The notes under the pieces were generated by a model. The model made no database searches, was not told the DNA's origin, and saw nothing but the letters and a program-made list of their open reading frames with translations. Both the position numbers and the translations under genes were made by a program. Below, one piece after another: positions 38,949 through 48,184 of a DNA stretch of 64,000 bases; positions within the stretch are counted from its first letter, which is position 1; every line of letters begins with the position of its first letter. The DNA is from Mucilaginibacter phyllosphaerae (GTDB lineage Bacteria > Bacteroidota > Bacteroidia > Sphingobacteriales > Sphingobacteriaceae), in assembly GCF_004378255.1 (NCBI RefSeq), contig NZ_SNQG01000002.1, positions 620,001 through 684,000 on the forward strand. The letters run 5' to 3'.

Positions 38949-39096
38949 TAGGGTTTAGTTTAAACTACTAAACTATCAAAAACTTTAAATTGACAGGCTA
39001 TTGTAAAGAAATTAATTTACTATTTTGCGACAACCAAATTATAAACAGCGCTTTGCGCAGCAGTACCGCACACTTATAAACAACTAATTATAGCTT

Positions 39097-41337
39097 ATGG
39101 ATCTTTTGAACACTTACTTAATTTATCTGATCCCTGTTTTCGGACTGGTAGGGATCGTCGTGATGGCCATCAAATCGGCATGGGTTACCAAACAGGAAAC
39201 AGGCGATGCCTCTATGAACCAACTGGCGGGCTACATTGCAGATGGGGCAATGGCGTTTTTGCGCGCAGAATGGAAAATACTAAGCTACTTTGTAGTGGTG
39301 GCAGGTATATTATTAGCATGGAGCGGTACAACGGTTGGGGACAAATCAAGCCCGGTTATCGTGATATCATTTGTGATCGGCGCTTTTCTTTCTGCATTTG
39401 CAGGTTACCTGGGGATGCGCATCGCTACAAAATCAAATGTGCGTACCACGCAGGCGGCTAAAACAAGCCTGGCGCAGGCCCTAAAAGTGTCGTTTACGGG
39501 CGGTACGGTGATGGGTTTGGGCGTTGCAGGTTTGGCTATTATCGGCTTAGGCTCATTATTCATTGTGTTTTACACTATGTATGTAACCAGCAAAGGCGAA
39601 AATGTTAACGGAGAAGCTATGGCTAAAGCATTGGATGTATTGGCAGGCTTTTCGTTAGGTGCCGAGTCTATCGCTTTATTTGCGCGTGTTGGCGGCGGTA
39701 TCTACACCAAAGCAGCCGACGTAGGTGCCGATTTAGTAGGTAAGGTTGAAGCAGGTATCCCGGAAGATGACGTGCGTAACCCTGCTACCATTGCAGATAA
39801 CGTGGGTGATAATGTAGGCGACGTTGCCGGTATGGGCGCCGATTTGTTCGGTTCTTATGTGGCTACGATGCTGGCTACCATGGTACTGGGCCGCGAAATT
39901 GTATCTCATGATAACTTTGGTGGTATTGCCCCGGTTTTACTGCCGATGGTTATTGCCGGTTTAGGTTTGATATTTTCTATCGTGGGTGCATCATTGGTGA
40001 AAATTAAAAAAGAAACCGATAGCGTACAGGCCGCCCTGAATTTAGGTAATTGGGCATCTATCATTTTAACAGCAATTGCTACTTATTTTTTGGTGCAATG
40101 GATGTTGCCTGCCGATAGTTTCCACATGGTGCGTGACGAAGATGCCTCGGGTGCCATTAAAGCCGGTTCGTTAGTGTTTACTAAAAACGGTGTATTTGGT
40201 TCTATCCTGGTAGGTTTAGTAGTGGGCACACTCATGTCTATCATTACCGAATATTATACCGCTATGGGTAAACGCCCGGTAATGAGCATCATCAGGCAAT
40301 CGGCTACGGGGCATGCAACCAATATTATTGGCGGTTTAGCTGTAGGTATGGAATCTACCGTACTGCCTATTATTGTGCTGGCAGCAGGTATTTACGGGTC
40401 TTACTTTTTTGCGGGATTATACGGTGTAGCTATTGCAGCCGCCGGTATGATGGCAACCACCGCTATGCAATTAGCTATTGATGCCTTCGGACCTATTGCG
40501 GATAACGCCGGTGGTATAGCCGAAATGAGCCGCCTACCCGAAGAAGTACGCGGCCGTACAGATAATTTAGATGCGGTAGGTAACACTACTGCGGCAACAG
40601 GCAAAGGCTTTGCCATTGCATCTGCTGCGTTAACCTCACTGGCCTTATTTGCAGCCTTTGTGGGTGTGGCTGGTATCGAGCACATTGATATTTATAAAGC
40701 CAACGTGTTGGCAGGTTTATTTGTGGGGGGGATGATCCCGTTCATTTTCTCGGCATTGTGTATCTCGGCAGTGGGCCGTGCGGCTATGGCCATGGTTGAG
40801 GAAGTTCGCCGTCAGTTCCGCGAGATCCCGGGTATTATGGAATACAAAGCCCGCCCCGAGTATGAAAAATGCGTGGAAATCTCTACCAAAGCCTCTATCC
40901 GCGAGATGGTTGCCCCTGGCCTCATCGCTTTGATCACGCCTATTGTTATCGGCTTCTTGTTCGGCCCCGAGGTATTGGGCGGTTTGCTGGCTGGTGTTAC
41001 CGTATCGGGTGTGTTAATGGGCATCTTCCAAAGCAACGCAGGTGGTGCCTGGGATAACGCCAAAAAATCATTTGAGAAAGGGGTGGAGATCAATGGCGAG
41101 ATCTATTACAAAAAATCTGAACCGCACAAAGCATCGGTAACAGGCGATACCGTGGGCGATCCGTTCAAGGATACTTCTGGCCCGTCTATGAATATCCTGA
41201 TCAAGCTGATGTCTATTGTATCCTTGGTTATTGCGCCGCACTTAAACACGGCGGATGCTACCAATAAAATGATGCAGAAGCAAGAAAAGGTGCAATCGAT
41301 GAATGTGCACCAGATCCATGCAGATAAAAAGATCTAA
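39097..41337 (+). CDS. hppA: Membrane-bound ion-pumping pyrophosphatase
   Basis: 746 aa with about 16 membrane helices. The substrate site [18 protein letters not shown], the [20 protein letters not shown] repeats and DNAGGIAEM are the diagnostic motifs. The [13 protein letters not shown] segment has Ala and Gly where K+-independent enzymes have Lys and Thr, so this is likely K+-dependent. Whether H+ or Na+ is pumped is not decidable here. The enzyme couples PPi hydrolysis to ion export and is common in Bacteroidota. A terminator hairpin follows. Confidence 0.95.
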   Translation: MDLLNTYLIYLIPVFGLVGIVVMAIKSAWVTKQETGDASMNQLAGYIADGAMAFLRAEWKILSYFVVVAGILLAWSGTTVGDKSSPVIVISFVIGAFLSAFAGYLGMRIATKSNVRTTQAAKTSLAQALKVSFTGGTVMGLGVAGLAIIGLGSLFIVFYTMYVTSKGENVNGEAMAKALDVLAGFSLGAESIALFARVGGGIYTKAADVGADLVGKVEAGIPEDDVRNPATIADNVGDNVGDVAGMGADLFGSYVATMLATMVLGREIVSHDNFGGIAPVLLPMVIAGLGLIFSIVGASLVKIKKETDSVQAALNLGNWASIILTAIATYFLVQWMLPADSFHMVRDEDASGAIKAGSLVFTKNGVFGSILVGLVVGTLMSIITEYYTAMGKRPVMSIIRQSATGHATNIIGGLAVGMESTVLPIIVLAAGIYGSYFFAGLYGVAIAAAGMMATTAMQLAIDAFGPIADNAGGIAEMSRLPEEVRGRTDNLDAVGNTTAATGKGFAIASAALTSLALFAAFVGVAGIEHIDIYKANVLAGLFVGGMIPFIFSALCISAVGRAAMAMVEEVRRQFREIPGIMEYKARPEYEKCVEISTKASIREMVAPGLIALITPIVIGFLFGPEVLGGLLAGVTVSGVLMGIFQSNAGGAWDNAKKSFEKGVEINGEIYYKKSEPHKASVTGDTVGDPFKDTSGPSMNILIKLMSIVSLVIAPHLNTADATNKMMQKQEKVQSMNVHQIHADKKI

Positions 41338-41370
41338 TATTATCACTAAAATCCGGCAGGGTTAAAATAC

Positions 41371-41402
41371 AGAGGCCGTATCATTTTTATGATACGGCCT
41401 CT
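41371..41402 (+). terminator. Hairpin after hppA
   Basis: AGAGGCCGTATCAT and ATGATACGGCCTCT form a perfect 14-base stem around TTTT. A strong T-tail is absent, but position and strength support termination. Confidence 0.7.
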
Positions 41403-41410
41403 ATTGCTTG

Positions 41411-41484
<74 letters not shown>

Positions 41485-41649
41485 GTTGCGGGCTGCAAAT
41501 ATATCATTTACAATAGTAACTTAAAACTCAAGTGCAACTTTTTTTGAATTATATTTTTGATATTAATACTATAGCATGGTATGCTTTTTCGTAAGAAATA
41601 AAAGGATTACGTTTTCTGCGTTAATAGGGTAATGGAAATATTGTAAAAA

Positions 41650-41682
41650 AGTAAAGCCCCTGATGGGCAGGGGCCTTTACTA
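41650..41682 (+). terminator. Hairpin with GCCCCTG/CAGGGGC stem
   Basis: GTAAAG-CCCCTG pairs with CAGGGG-CTTTAC with one bulged C. Followed by the word AACCAATTATAAACCTAAA and a tiny ORF, which resembles the region before many Sphingobacteriaceae TonB-dependent receptor genes. Confidence 0.4.
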
Positions 41683-42186
41683 ACCAATTATAAACCTAAA
41701 TTATGAGAAGACTATTTTATTATTTTTAATAGTGTAAAAGTAACACTAACTTTTTAATTGCAAAGAATTAATTTGTAATTTTTTTGTAACTTTTAATTCT
41801 ATGCTTGAATTCCTTTATTGCATTTGCAATTATAACATAATCTATTTAATAAATGTTTAAATTAATGTTAATTTAAATGTTAAATTTTGTTAATTATCTT
41901 TATTCTGCTTGGAATTTAATGAATGCTTTCCATTTTGAATTTTTTATGGTCGAAAGAAAGAAATTTTTATGGTTTTGCATGATTGTTTGATTGATTTTGG
42001 TGCATATAAGTAGTAATTAGGCCGATTTAATTCAATATGTTTAATAAAATACTTTTATATAGATAAATTTTATACTTAAAGTATTGAAACTAAATAAGGT
42101 GTATCATATTTAATTGTTCAGCACTTTTGATATGGTTTTAATAGATAGAACTTTGTAAGCTATTAGCAAAATCAGTCATTAAAAAA

Positions 42187-42218
42187 CAAAGGCGCTTACA
42201 TTTGTAAGGCGCCTTTTG
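42187..42218 (-). terminator. Terminator-like hairpin after the STAND gene
   Basis: AAAGGCGC pairs with GCGCCTTT with an inner TTAC/GTAA, just past the 3' end of the minus-strand NTPase gene. Confidence 0.7.
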
Positions 42219-42239
42219 CAATTGTGATTGGATTGGATA

Positions 42240-44795
42240 TTAAGTATTGTAAGCGGGTGTACTTTTAAGCGCCAAAATTGTTGTTACGTTAGTTTCTCGC
42301 AGCAATTTACCATGCTCGTAAAGGCATTGTTTATGAAACTGCGGATAAACCTCTTCTATATCCTTGTTATTAATGATAATAGCCAGCATAAACAATTTTG
42401 ATAGCCTGTTCTCTCCTGCTACCTGCATATGCGATGTGGTATCTTCGATAATATGGGCGTATTTTTTTAACAGCAAGTTGGTTTTAAGCCTTAAGGCATA
42501 AAACATATTTTTCATGTAATTTGTAAAAGAATCGTTATTGCGTTTGTAAACGGTGTTAAAAGCGGCATACAATTCTTCTGTTTTTTGAATTTGGCCCAGG
42601 CGGAAATAGCAGTTGCCCATAACCACACCTAAAAAATAGGTATAACTATCTATTTTTTGCAGGTTGATCTTTTTATAGTTCTTCTCTAAAATGTTGATAT
42701 AACGCAACGTTTTTAAAGGGGCCTGTGCAATTAAGGATGTATAGGCTCCCAGCAGATATATCATATCATTTGAGGCATTGTCCTCAAAATAATTACCTTC
42801 TTTGGGTGGGTTAAAGTAAAAGTGGGTGATTTCGGCAAATACCTCTTTTTTAAATTCGCCGTACTTAAAAAAGGCATAAAGTGTATCCAGGCATTTAAGC
42901 GGATTAATCGCAAACCTGTTATATTCTTCTGCTGGTATGGCTTTTAATTTTGCCAGGTATAACTCCAGGTCGTTCATATCCAGCCGCATTACTGCCGATG
43001 AAGCCAGCATTGTATATACCAGGATGCGTTTGCGGTTAGAAAGGCCGAACTTAAGCAGGCTGTGTAGTGTTTTTTTATAGTTGAGGTTAATAAACTCTAT
43101 CCCAAAAAAGTAGTTGAAAAGCGCCGGGCTGCAATCTTTTTTAAAGTATTGTGTTAACGATTCTGACCGGTTTGCAGAGGCCCATTGCTTGTCGAGCATA
43201 TCGCCCAGAAAAATGATCAGGTCTGATTTTTCTTTGAGGGAGAGCTTGGTTTGTGACAGCACGTCAAAACCAAGCTGCTGATCTGTTCTGATGGCATACA
43301 GCAGGCACCATTTTAATACGGGTAACTTATGTTTGCTTTCCTCAAATTGTGTGTTTATCGCTTTTATTAAGTGGGTGTCAAAAACAAAGTTATTGGCTTG
43401 CAAAAGTGTTTTTGAGATAGCATACTCTAAAAAATTATGATTACTGAATTCGATGTTGGTCTGATACTGCAGATCGGTGCTATTATTCAGCTCTCTGATA
43501 AAGCCTACGCCTGTAAGTTCGTTATAGGCTTGCGGGTATTGCTTTATCAGCGCGTTAACGCTGGTTTTTGTTACATCATAATTCTGGTTAACAAAATCCA
43601 TACGTTCGATAAGGCCCTTAAGCAATAAAATCTTTTCGGCAGAGTAATGGCCGAGGTAAACCTTATTGAGTATAAAGGTAGATATCAGTTCATAAATGCA
43701 AACATGATCTATATCGCTTAACGAAAAATTATCTTTATGTTCCTTATAATAAAACTGAAAATATAAGGGGTGATTAAGATCGGTTGCTATATCGGCAGAT
43801 AAGCCGCTTTTGGCCCCCGGGTTTATAGTATGCGAAAGTTCTTTTATCTCCTGTACACTAAACAGCGGTACATTAGTGGCCCAGTTTGCATTGCCAATGA
43901 AGCCCTTAAACCATTTATTACTGCCATTATCTACATCATGCCTGTTATTTATCCAGGTGTCTGAACGCATAGTGACAATCAGTTTAAACCACGGGTACGA
44001 CTGGTACAGCGAAAATATATCTGTTAGCTGGCTAAGTAAAAGTTTAAACTGCTCGGGTTTATAATTGTGTTCATCCAGATCGTCAATCACCAGGAAGAAA
44101 TCTCCTCCTTTTTTTTGCTGATCGTCAAATAAAGCGGTTATATTTTCGTCTGCAGAGTATCCCAGTAATGCTAATAGCCATTGGTTAAGATCGCGCCCGC
44201 TTAAAAATGCGCTCATTAAAGCGCTTGTGCTAAAAAATAGGATAACATCGTCTGAGTTACCCTGCGCGTTTAAATTTATTCGCTCTTCAAGCCAGTGGCA
44301 GAGTGCAATGGTTTTGCCATGCCCGGCCGGTGCGGCAAGTAGGGTAGCTGTGTAATCGCCTGCTAAAAATTCATCAAAATGATGATTTACATGCTGCCTT
44401 TTAATAGTTAAGTTGTATGGTATCCCTGCCTTATTGCGTAAAACCTGCAGGGTAAAATTGGTGATCTTGCTGGCGTTTATTTTAAGCCTTTCCCAACTGG
44501 CGTTGTTTGTTGCAGAAGTTTGCGGGGTTTGTTCCTGCTGGTGGCAAAAATCATCCCAACCCTGATAGCCGCAGTATTTGGCCATTACATTTATAGTAAA
44601 TAAGGATGGTTTAAACTTACTGTAAGCAAACCCGTAGATCCTTTTGAGGGTAGTTTCGCTAATGCTGAATTTGGTTTGATTGTATATCAGGTTGGATATA
44701 GCCTTACAATCACATGGGGTTATTGTACTAAACCCGGATTTTTCAAGAACCGCTGTTTTTAGTACTTCAATGTATTGAGGTAATAATGAAGTCAT
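42240..44795 (-). CDS. STAND/NACHT-like P-loop NTPase
   Basis: 851 aa from ATG 44795 (TTG codons just upstream are less likely). Residues 1-85 form a helical domain with SISETTLKRIYGFA and NVMAKYCGYQGWDDFC, a pattern found at the N-terminus of many Bacteroidota regulators. The P-loop is A155-P-A-G-H-G160-K161-T162; Walker B is near residues 233-242 (FFLVIDDLDE); a sensor-like TMRSD lies at 275-279. The C-terminal 500 residues are helical and TPR-like. Typical of STAND signal ATPases that act as regulators or antiphage sensors. It is the last gene of a minus-strand block. Confidence 0.8.
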   Translation of the reverse strand: MTSLLPQYIEVLKTAVLEKSGFSTITPCDCKAISNLIYNQTKFSISETTLKRIYGFAYSKFKPSLFTINVMAKYCGYQGWDDFCHQQEQTPQTSATNNASWERLKINASKITNFTLQVLRNKAGIPYNLTIKRQHVNHHFDEFLAGDYTATLLAAPAGHGKTIALCHWLEERINLNAQGNSDDVILFFSTSALMSAFLSGRDLNQWLLALLGYSADENITALFDDQQKKGGDFFLVIDDLDEHNYKPEQFKLLLSQLTDIFSLYQSYPWFKLIVTMRSDTWINNRHDVDNGSNKWFKGFIGNANWATNVPLFSVQEIKELSHTINPGAKSGLSADIATDLNHPLYFQFYYKEHKDNFSLSDIDHVCIYELISTFILNKVYLGHYSAEKILLLKGLIERMDFVNQNYDVTKTSVNALIKQYPQAYNELTGVGFIRELNNSTDLQYQTNIEFSNHNFLEYAISKTLLQANNFVFDTHLIKAINTQFEESKHKLPVLKWCLLYAIRTDQQLGFDVLSQTKLSLKEKSDLIIFLGDMLDKQWASANRSESLTQYFKKDCSPALFNYFFGIEFINLNYKKTLHSLLKFGLSNRKRILVYTMLASSAVMRLDMNDLELYLAKLKAIPAEEYNRFAINPLKCLDTLYAFFKYGEFKKEVFAEITHFYFNPPKEGNYFEDNASNDMIYLLGAYTSLIAQAPLKTLRYINILEKNYKKINLQKIDSYTYFLGVVMGNCYFRLGQIQKTEELYAAFNTVYKRNNDSFTNYMKNMFYALRLKTNLLLKKYAHIIEDTTSHMQVAGENRLSKLFMLAIIINNKDIEEVYPQFHKQCLYEHGKLLRETNVTTILALKSTPAYNT

Positions 44796-44834
44796 ACGCA
44801 ACAATTATTAATCTGCTTATCTTAATAAGTTCTG

Positions 44835-45095
44835 TTATGCTATAACAAGCTGAATACATTGCCGTACGGTTAAGTTTTTTGATACATCCCCTTTTGCAAC
44901 TTTTTTACCTGTGTTATATTCTTCTGCTACGCGGCAAAGCTTCTCTTCGAGCTTTCTGCACAGTTCTTCATCTTTATCATAACCCATAGACATTAAAGGG
45001 GTGTCTGTCAAAAGGTTATAAGAGTTCTTCACCGGCAAACCGCAAATATTTAATATGTCATACTTTATTTGATTACTAATAAATACAAGATCCAT
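44835..45095 (-). CDS. Small ACP-like protein without the carrier serine
   Basis: 86 aa. The pattern LTDTPLMSMGYDKDEELCRK, then a helix and KGDVSKNLTVRQCIQLV resembles an acyl carrier protein (LGLDSLE... TVGDVIDLV), but the phosphopantetheine Ser is replaced (GYDKDE). ACP homology is weak and an unrelated small protein is possible. It lies 40 bases upstream of the NTPase gene and is probably co-transcribed with it. Confidence 0.5.
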   Translation of the reverse strand: MDLVFISNQIKYDILNICGLPVKNSYNLLTDTPLMSMGYDKDEELCRKLEEKLCRVAEEYNTGKKVAKGDVSKNLTVRQCIQLVIA

Positions 45096-45297
45096 TTCGG
45101 TAGAAGTTTTCAGAAATACTTTAATTTATACGTAAATGTAATCATTCGGTTACTTAAAAAAGTATGTATGAAATTTATCAGTAATTCAATATTTGCTTAA
45201 AAGGAAATAAAAAAGGCGAATTTAAATTCAATGTGTACTTTTTTATGCTTAAATTAAATTATTAATTTAAAGTATTGTAGATTAACAGTTGTGTGGT

Positions 45298-45325
45298 AAT
45301 TACGTGATTTTAAAATCACGTAATT
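45298..45325. repeat. Perfect 28-bp palindrome
   Basis: AATTACGTGATTTT is followed directly by its exact reverse complement, with no loop. It lies downstream of the response-regulator gene, ten bases past its stop. It may be a protein binding site or a transcription stop. Confidence 0.85.
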
Positions 45326-45335
45326 ATACGTGGTT

Positions 45336-46010
45336 TTATAAAGGGGATTCAAACAGCCTATATTTTAATGCAAACAGCACTAACCCGGCAATATTGCGGC
45401 AGTTAGCTTTATCTATCAGGCTTTTTTTGTGCCCCTCTACTGTGCGGATGCTTACGTTAAGTTCGGTAGCAATTTCGGCATTATTAAACTCCTGGCAAAT
45501 CAGGGTTAAGATCTGTCGCTCGCGTTTAGACAGGCTTACCCGCAAGCCGTTTAAATTATCCTGCACAGGTAAGCGATGGCCGGCGGTGGTACGCAGGGCC
45601 TTAATTACTTCGGCATTAAAATAAAACCCTGTTTTATGTACGGTGTTAACAGCCAGCAGCAATTCGTCCCTGTCGCAATTTTTAGCCAGGTAACCAGATG
45701 CGCCGCAACCAATCATTTGCGTGATAAGGGTTTCGCTGGCATGTACGGTTAGTACAATTACTTTTATTTTAGGATAATTTGCCTGCAGATATTTATTGAG
45801 TTCGATGCCATTCATACCGGGCATATCCATATCAATAATGGCTACATCTACAGCCATGTTAAACTTATTAAGCGCATTGATAAAAACTTGCCCGCCCGAG
45901 CATTCTGCAACAAGGCTGAAATTTTCGATAGAATTTATCAGCAAAGCCAGGCTCTGCCTAAAAAGGTTCTGGTCATCAACTATAGCTATATTGATCTGGC
46001 TCATGCGCAT
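45336..46010 (-). CDS. NarL/LuxR-family response regulator
   Basis: 224 aa. The receiver domain has the acidic pair VDD (11-13), phospho-acceptor D60 (IIDMDMPGMNG) and a Lys in SGYLAKNC. The output HTH is LSKRERQILTLICQEFNNAE followed by NVSIRTVEGHKKS, of the LuxR/NarL type. Its partner is the histidine kinase gene immediately upstream (1 base apart), so it is a standard two-component pair. Targets unknown. Confidence 0.92.
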   Translation of the reverse strand: MRMSQINIAIVDDQNLFRQSLALLINSIENFSLVAECSGGQVFINALNKFNMAVDVAIIDMDMPGMNGIELNKYLQANYPKIKVIVLTVHASETLITQMIGCGASGYLAKNCDRDELLLAVNTVHKTGFYFNAEVIKALRTTAGHRLPVQDNLNGLRVSLSKRERQILTLICQEFNNAEIATELNVSIRTVEGHKKSLIDKANCRNIAGLVLFALKYRLFESPL

Positions 46011-46011
46011 A

Positions 46012-46809
46012 TCAGTTTAAGGGACATTCAATTTTTATACGGAACCCCTTCCCCGAGTAGGGTTCGAGCGAGTAGGTGGCATTGATATTTAACAACCGGC
46101 TTTCGATGTTTTGCATACCCATACCTTTTTTTACCGTTTCGGTATCAGTTGGCAGGCCTTTGCCGTTATCGGCATAAGTTATATGCAAGTTTTGCGTATC
46201 TGTAACAAGCCCTATATTGGCCTTGCTTGCCCCCGAATGCTTAATGGTATTATTTAAAAGTTCTTCTAAAACACGATAAAGCGCCGTAGCTGTGTTAAGG
46301 TGCAATTGGTCTAATTCCCTTTCTGCGTTATTTGTTAGCGATATTTCTAATTTGCCCGACTGGTTGATAATGGTACAATGCTCGGTAACAGCCGCAATCA
46401 GCCCATAATAACGTAATGTTGTTGGGGATAGGTTATGCGATATATTACGTACGTCCTTTACTATTTTATCAATAATGGTTTTACTGGATTGTTTAAAATC
46501 CTGGTGGTTTTTATCTTCGCCGCCTGTTGGTTTAAACATTTCTATCAGCAGCCTCAGGCCGGATGCGGTGGTGCCTACATCATCATGCAGATCTTGCCCT
46601 ATGCGTTTACGTTCTGCCTCCTGCGATTCGATGACGGCCTTAAGTAATTCTTTTTGATGCGCTATCTGGGCTTGTTGAAACTGCTGCCGCTGTTTTAACA
46701 ACCTGTTTTGATTGCGGATGGAAAAAAAGATGAAAGATGCAACGAGCAAAAATGTGCCGCCCATCGCTAAAAAAACTAATATGTAGATGTTATCTGTTGT
46801 GTTCTGCAT
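46012..46809 (-). CDS. Histidine kinase (HisKA_3 type) with one membrane helix
   Basis: 265 aa. One N-terminal membrane helix (residues 8-30) and a short coiled region are followed by the HisKA_3 dimerisation box with phospho-His H75 (RKRIGQDLHDDVGTTASGL). The ATP-binding domain has EELLNNTIKHSGAS and the G-box YADNGKGLP. It pairs with the downstream NarL-type regulator. There is no large sensor domain, so sensing may come from the upstream multi-pass protein, whose gene overlaps by 34 bases. Confidence 0.9.
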   Translation of the reverse strand: MQNTTDNIYILVFLAMGGTFLLVASFIFFSIRNQNRLLKQRQQFQQAQIAHQKELLKAVIESQEAERKRIGQDLHDDVGTTASGLRLLIEMFKPTGGEDKNHQDFKQSSKTIIDKIVKDVRNISHNLSPTTLRYYGLIAAVTEHCTIINQSGKLEISLTNNAERELDQLHLNTATALYRVLEELLNNTIKHSGASKANIGLVTDTQNLHITYADNGKGLPTDTETVKKGMGMQNIESRLLNINATYSLEPYSGKGFRIKIECPLN

Positions 46810-47432
46810 TTACTAAATCCAACGGCAAATAAAATATATTCAAATATCAGTATCGTATCGTGTATGCTCCAAACAATTTGGGTAACTGTTTTACTTACTA
46901 CCAATAAATAGTTCGAAAAAATAAACATAAACAGGCAGCTTGCATAGTAAAGCAATATGCCGCCGTTTATCCAATTATACTTGTTAGCTGTCCAGCTTTC
47001 GTCGTCTTCGTTTTGTTTTGCAATAAATAACAGGCTAAATACGATAAGTATGATTGCATCCAGTGGCCTGGTGTAAGTGTTGTATTCAATTTTATTTTGA
47101 ATGAACAGATAATTTACAATACACAATAATGTAAATACAGCCATTAGTACGGCAATAACACGCCGCCCTTTTTTTTCAAAAAACTTACTGTAAAAAGATG
47201 CCAGAAAAATAAACTCAAAAATGGTGTAAAGGTTAATTAACGCTATACTGTTAAACCCGTTTTTACTGGCAATTATATTAACCAGATTGATTATGCCAGA
47301 AAAGATCAGAAACCCAAAAATGATTTTAAGTGGCCGGGTAAGGGCCGGGTAATTTAAGATGGCGCTGAAAACCGGAATAAGTATAGTTGCCGGCACAATA
47401 TACCATACGTATATCAGGTACATGTCAGACAT
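46776..47432 (-). CDS. Multi-pass membrane protein linked to the kinase
   Basis: 218 aa with about seven hydrophobic helices (from FGFLIFSGIINLVNIIA to the C-terminal IFEYILFAVGF). No recognised domain. The overlap with the kinase gene and the order membrane-protein/kinase/regulator suggest a sensory partner, by inference. Confidence 0.7.
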   Translation of the reverse strand: MSDMYLIYVWYIVPATILIPVFSAILNYPALTRPLKIIFGFLIFSGIINLVNIIASKNGFNSIALINLYTIFEFIFLASFYSKFFEKKGRRVIAVLMAVFTLLCIVNYLFIQNKIEYNTYTRPLDAIILIVFSLLFIAKQNEDDESWTANKYNWINGGILLYYASCLFMFIFSNYLLVVSKTVTQIVWSIHDTILIFEYILFAVGFSKCRTQQITSTY

Positions 47433-47434
47433 AA

Positions 47435-47479
47435 GTTATGTTTATAAGCCTTAAATATATCAAAGCTTATAAACATAAC
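47435..47479. repeat. Perfect 15-bp inverted repeat at the start of the sensor operon
   Basis: GTTATGTTTATAAGC and GCTTATAAACATAAC are separated by 15 bases; the left arm lies three bases before the ATG of the multi-pass membrane protein gene on the minus strand. It may be an operator or an RNA hairpin covering the translation start. Confidence 0.8.
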
Positions 47480-47496
47480 CGGAAATAAATTGAAAA

Positions 47497-47874
47497 TTAT
47501 GCGTCTAAAGATTCTCCCGTGCCCGGTCCGCATGTTGGCGGGCATGCCGTAGTAAGGTCATATACATTGCTTGGCGGGTTGCCAACCTTCTCATCTGTAA
47601 GATGTTTGTATAATACCTCTTCTCCACCATTAACCGGTACCAGCATTAGTTTTGCGCTAAGTGCATCGCCCGCAAATTCCAGCCCGATAAAGGCCTTTAC
47701 CGCTTCAGCATCGGGGTTGTAAAGTAAAATGTTCTTAAAATCCACAATAGGGATAACAAATGAACGGGTAATAAAATCGGGGTTTGCCGTTTTCAGGTAA
47801 TCTCGCCAGTTTGCTGCCCATTCTTTTGCGGTTGTTACGGGTATTGTTCCGTCCGGATCGTTTGTAGTGCTCAT
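47497..47874 (-). CDS. Small protein with CPPTC C-terminal tail
   Basis: 125 aa, no signal peptide seen. The middle holds SFVIPIVDFKNILLYNPDAE and FIGLEFAGDALSAKLMLVPV; the tail has CPPTCGPGTGESLDA. No domain recognised, but the look is of a conserved Bacteroidota family. The two Cys of the tail could bind metal or form a disulfide. It is divergent from the adhesin operon. Confidence 0.65.
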   Translation of the reverse strand: MSTTNDPDGTIPVTTAKEWAANWRDYLKTANPDFITRSFVIPIVDFKNILLYNPDAEAVKAFIGLEFAGDALSAKLMLVPVNGGEEVLYKHLTDEKVGNPPSNVYDLTTACPPTCGPGTGESLDA

Positions 47875-48184
47875 AAAGTGTTAAGGTTTAAGTTATTAAA
47901 TTGTTAAAAATGTAAAATGGTGCAATTTTTGATGCGTAATAAGAACAACACTGTTTAAAGAAATTTTATAGTACTGAAGCAAGGTATTTGAAAAAATGCT
48001 TAGGCAATTTACCAAATTGGCAGAAGTGATAGGTAAGTTAAAAATTAATGAATAAAATGAACAACTTATTAAACGGCTGAACGGGGTGGAGTGTTACGTT
48101 CACAACTGAACAAAGTGTTTTCAGATAAATTTTAAGCTTATAGCGTAATTAGGGTACTGTATTACATTACCTAACACTATATGC
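47875..48184. promoter_or_regulatory. Divergent promoter region of the adhesin operon
   Basis: 310 bases of AT-rich sequence between the CPPTC-tail gene and the adhesin gene. It must carry both promoters; no confident -7/-33 pair was picked by eye. A short palindrome-like word CCAAATTGG is present near 48012. Confidence 0.35.

Larger units (their letters stand above)
41485..42239. other. AT-rich region with no confident gene
   Basis: About 755 bases of very AT-rich sequence between the tRNA and the STAND NTPase gene. It holds a hairpin at 41650-41682 (GTAAAG, CCCCTG/CAGGGG, CTTTAC), a tiny ORF MRRLFYYF at 41703-41729 preceded by AACCAATTATAAACC, and a hairpin near 42187-42218 (AAAGGCGC and GCGCCTTT). 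No protein of useful length is seen; this may be decayed or regulatory DNA. Confidence 0.5.
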
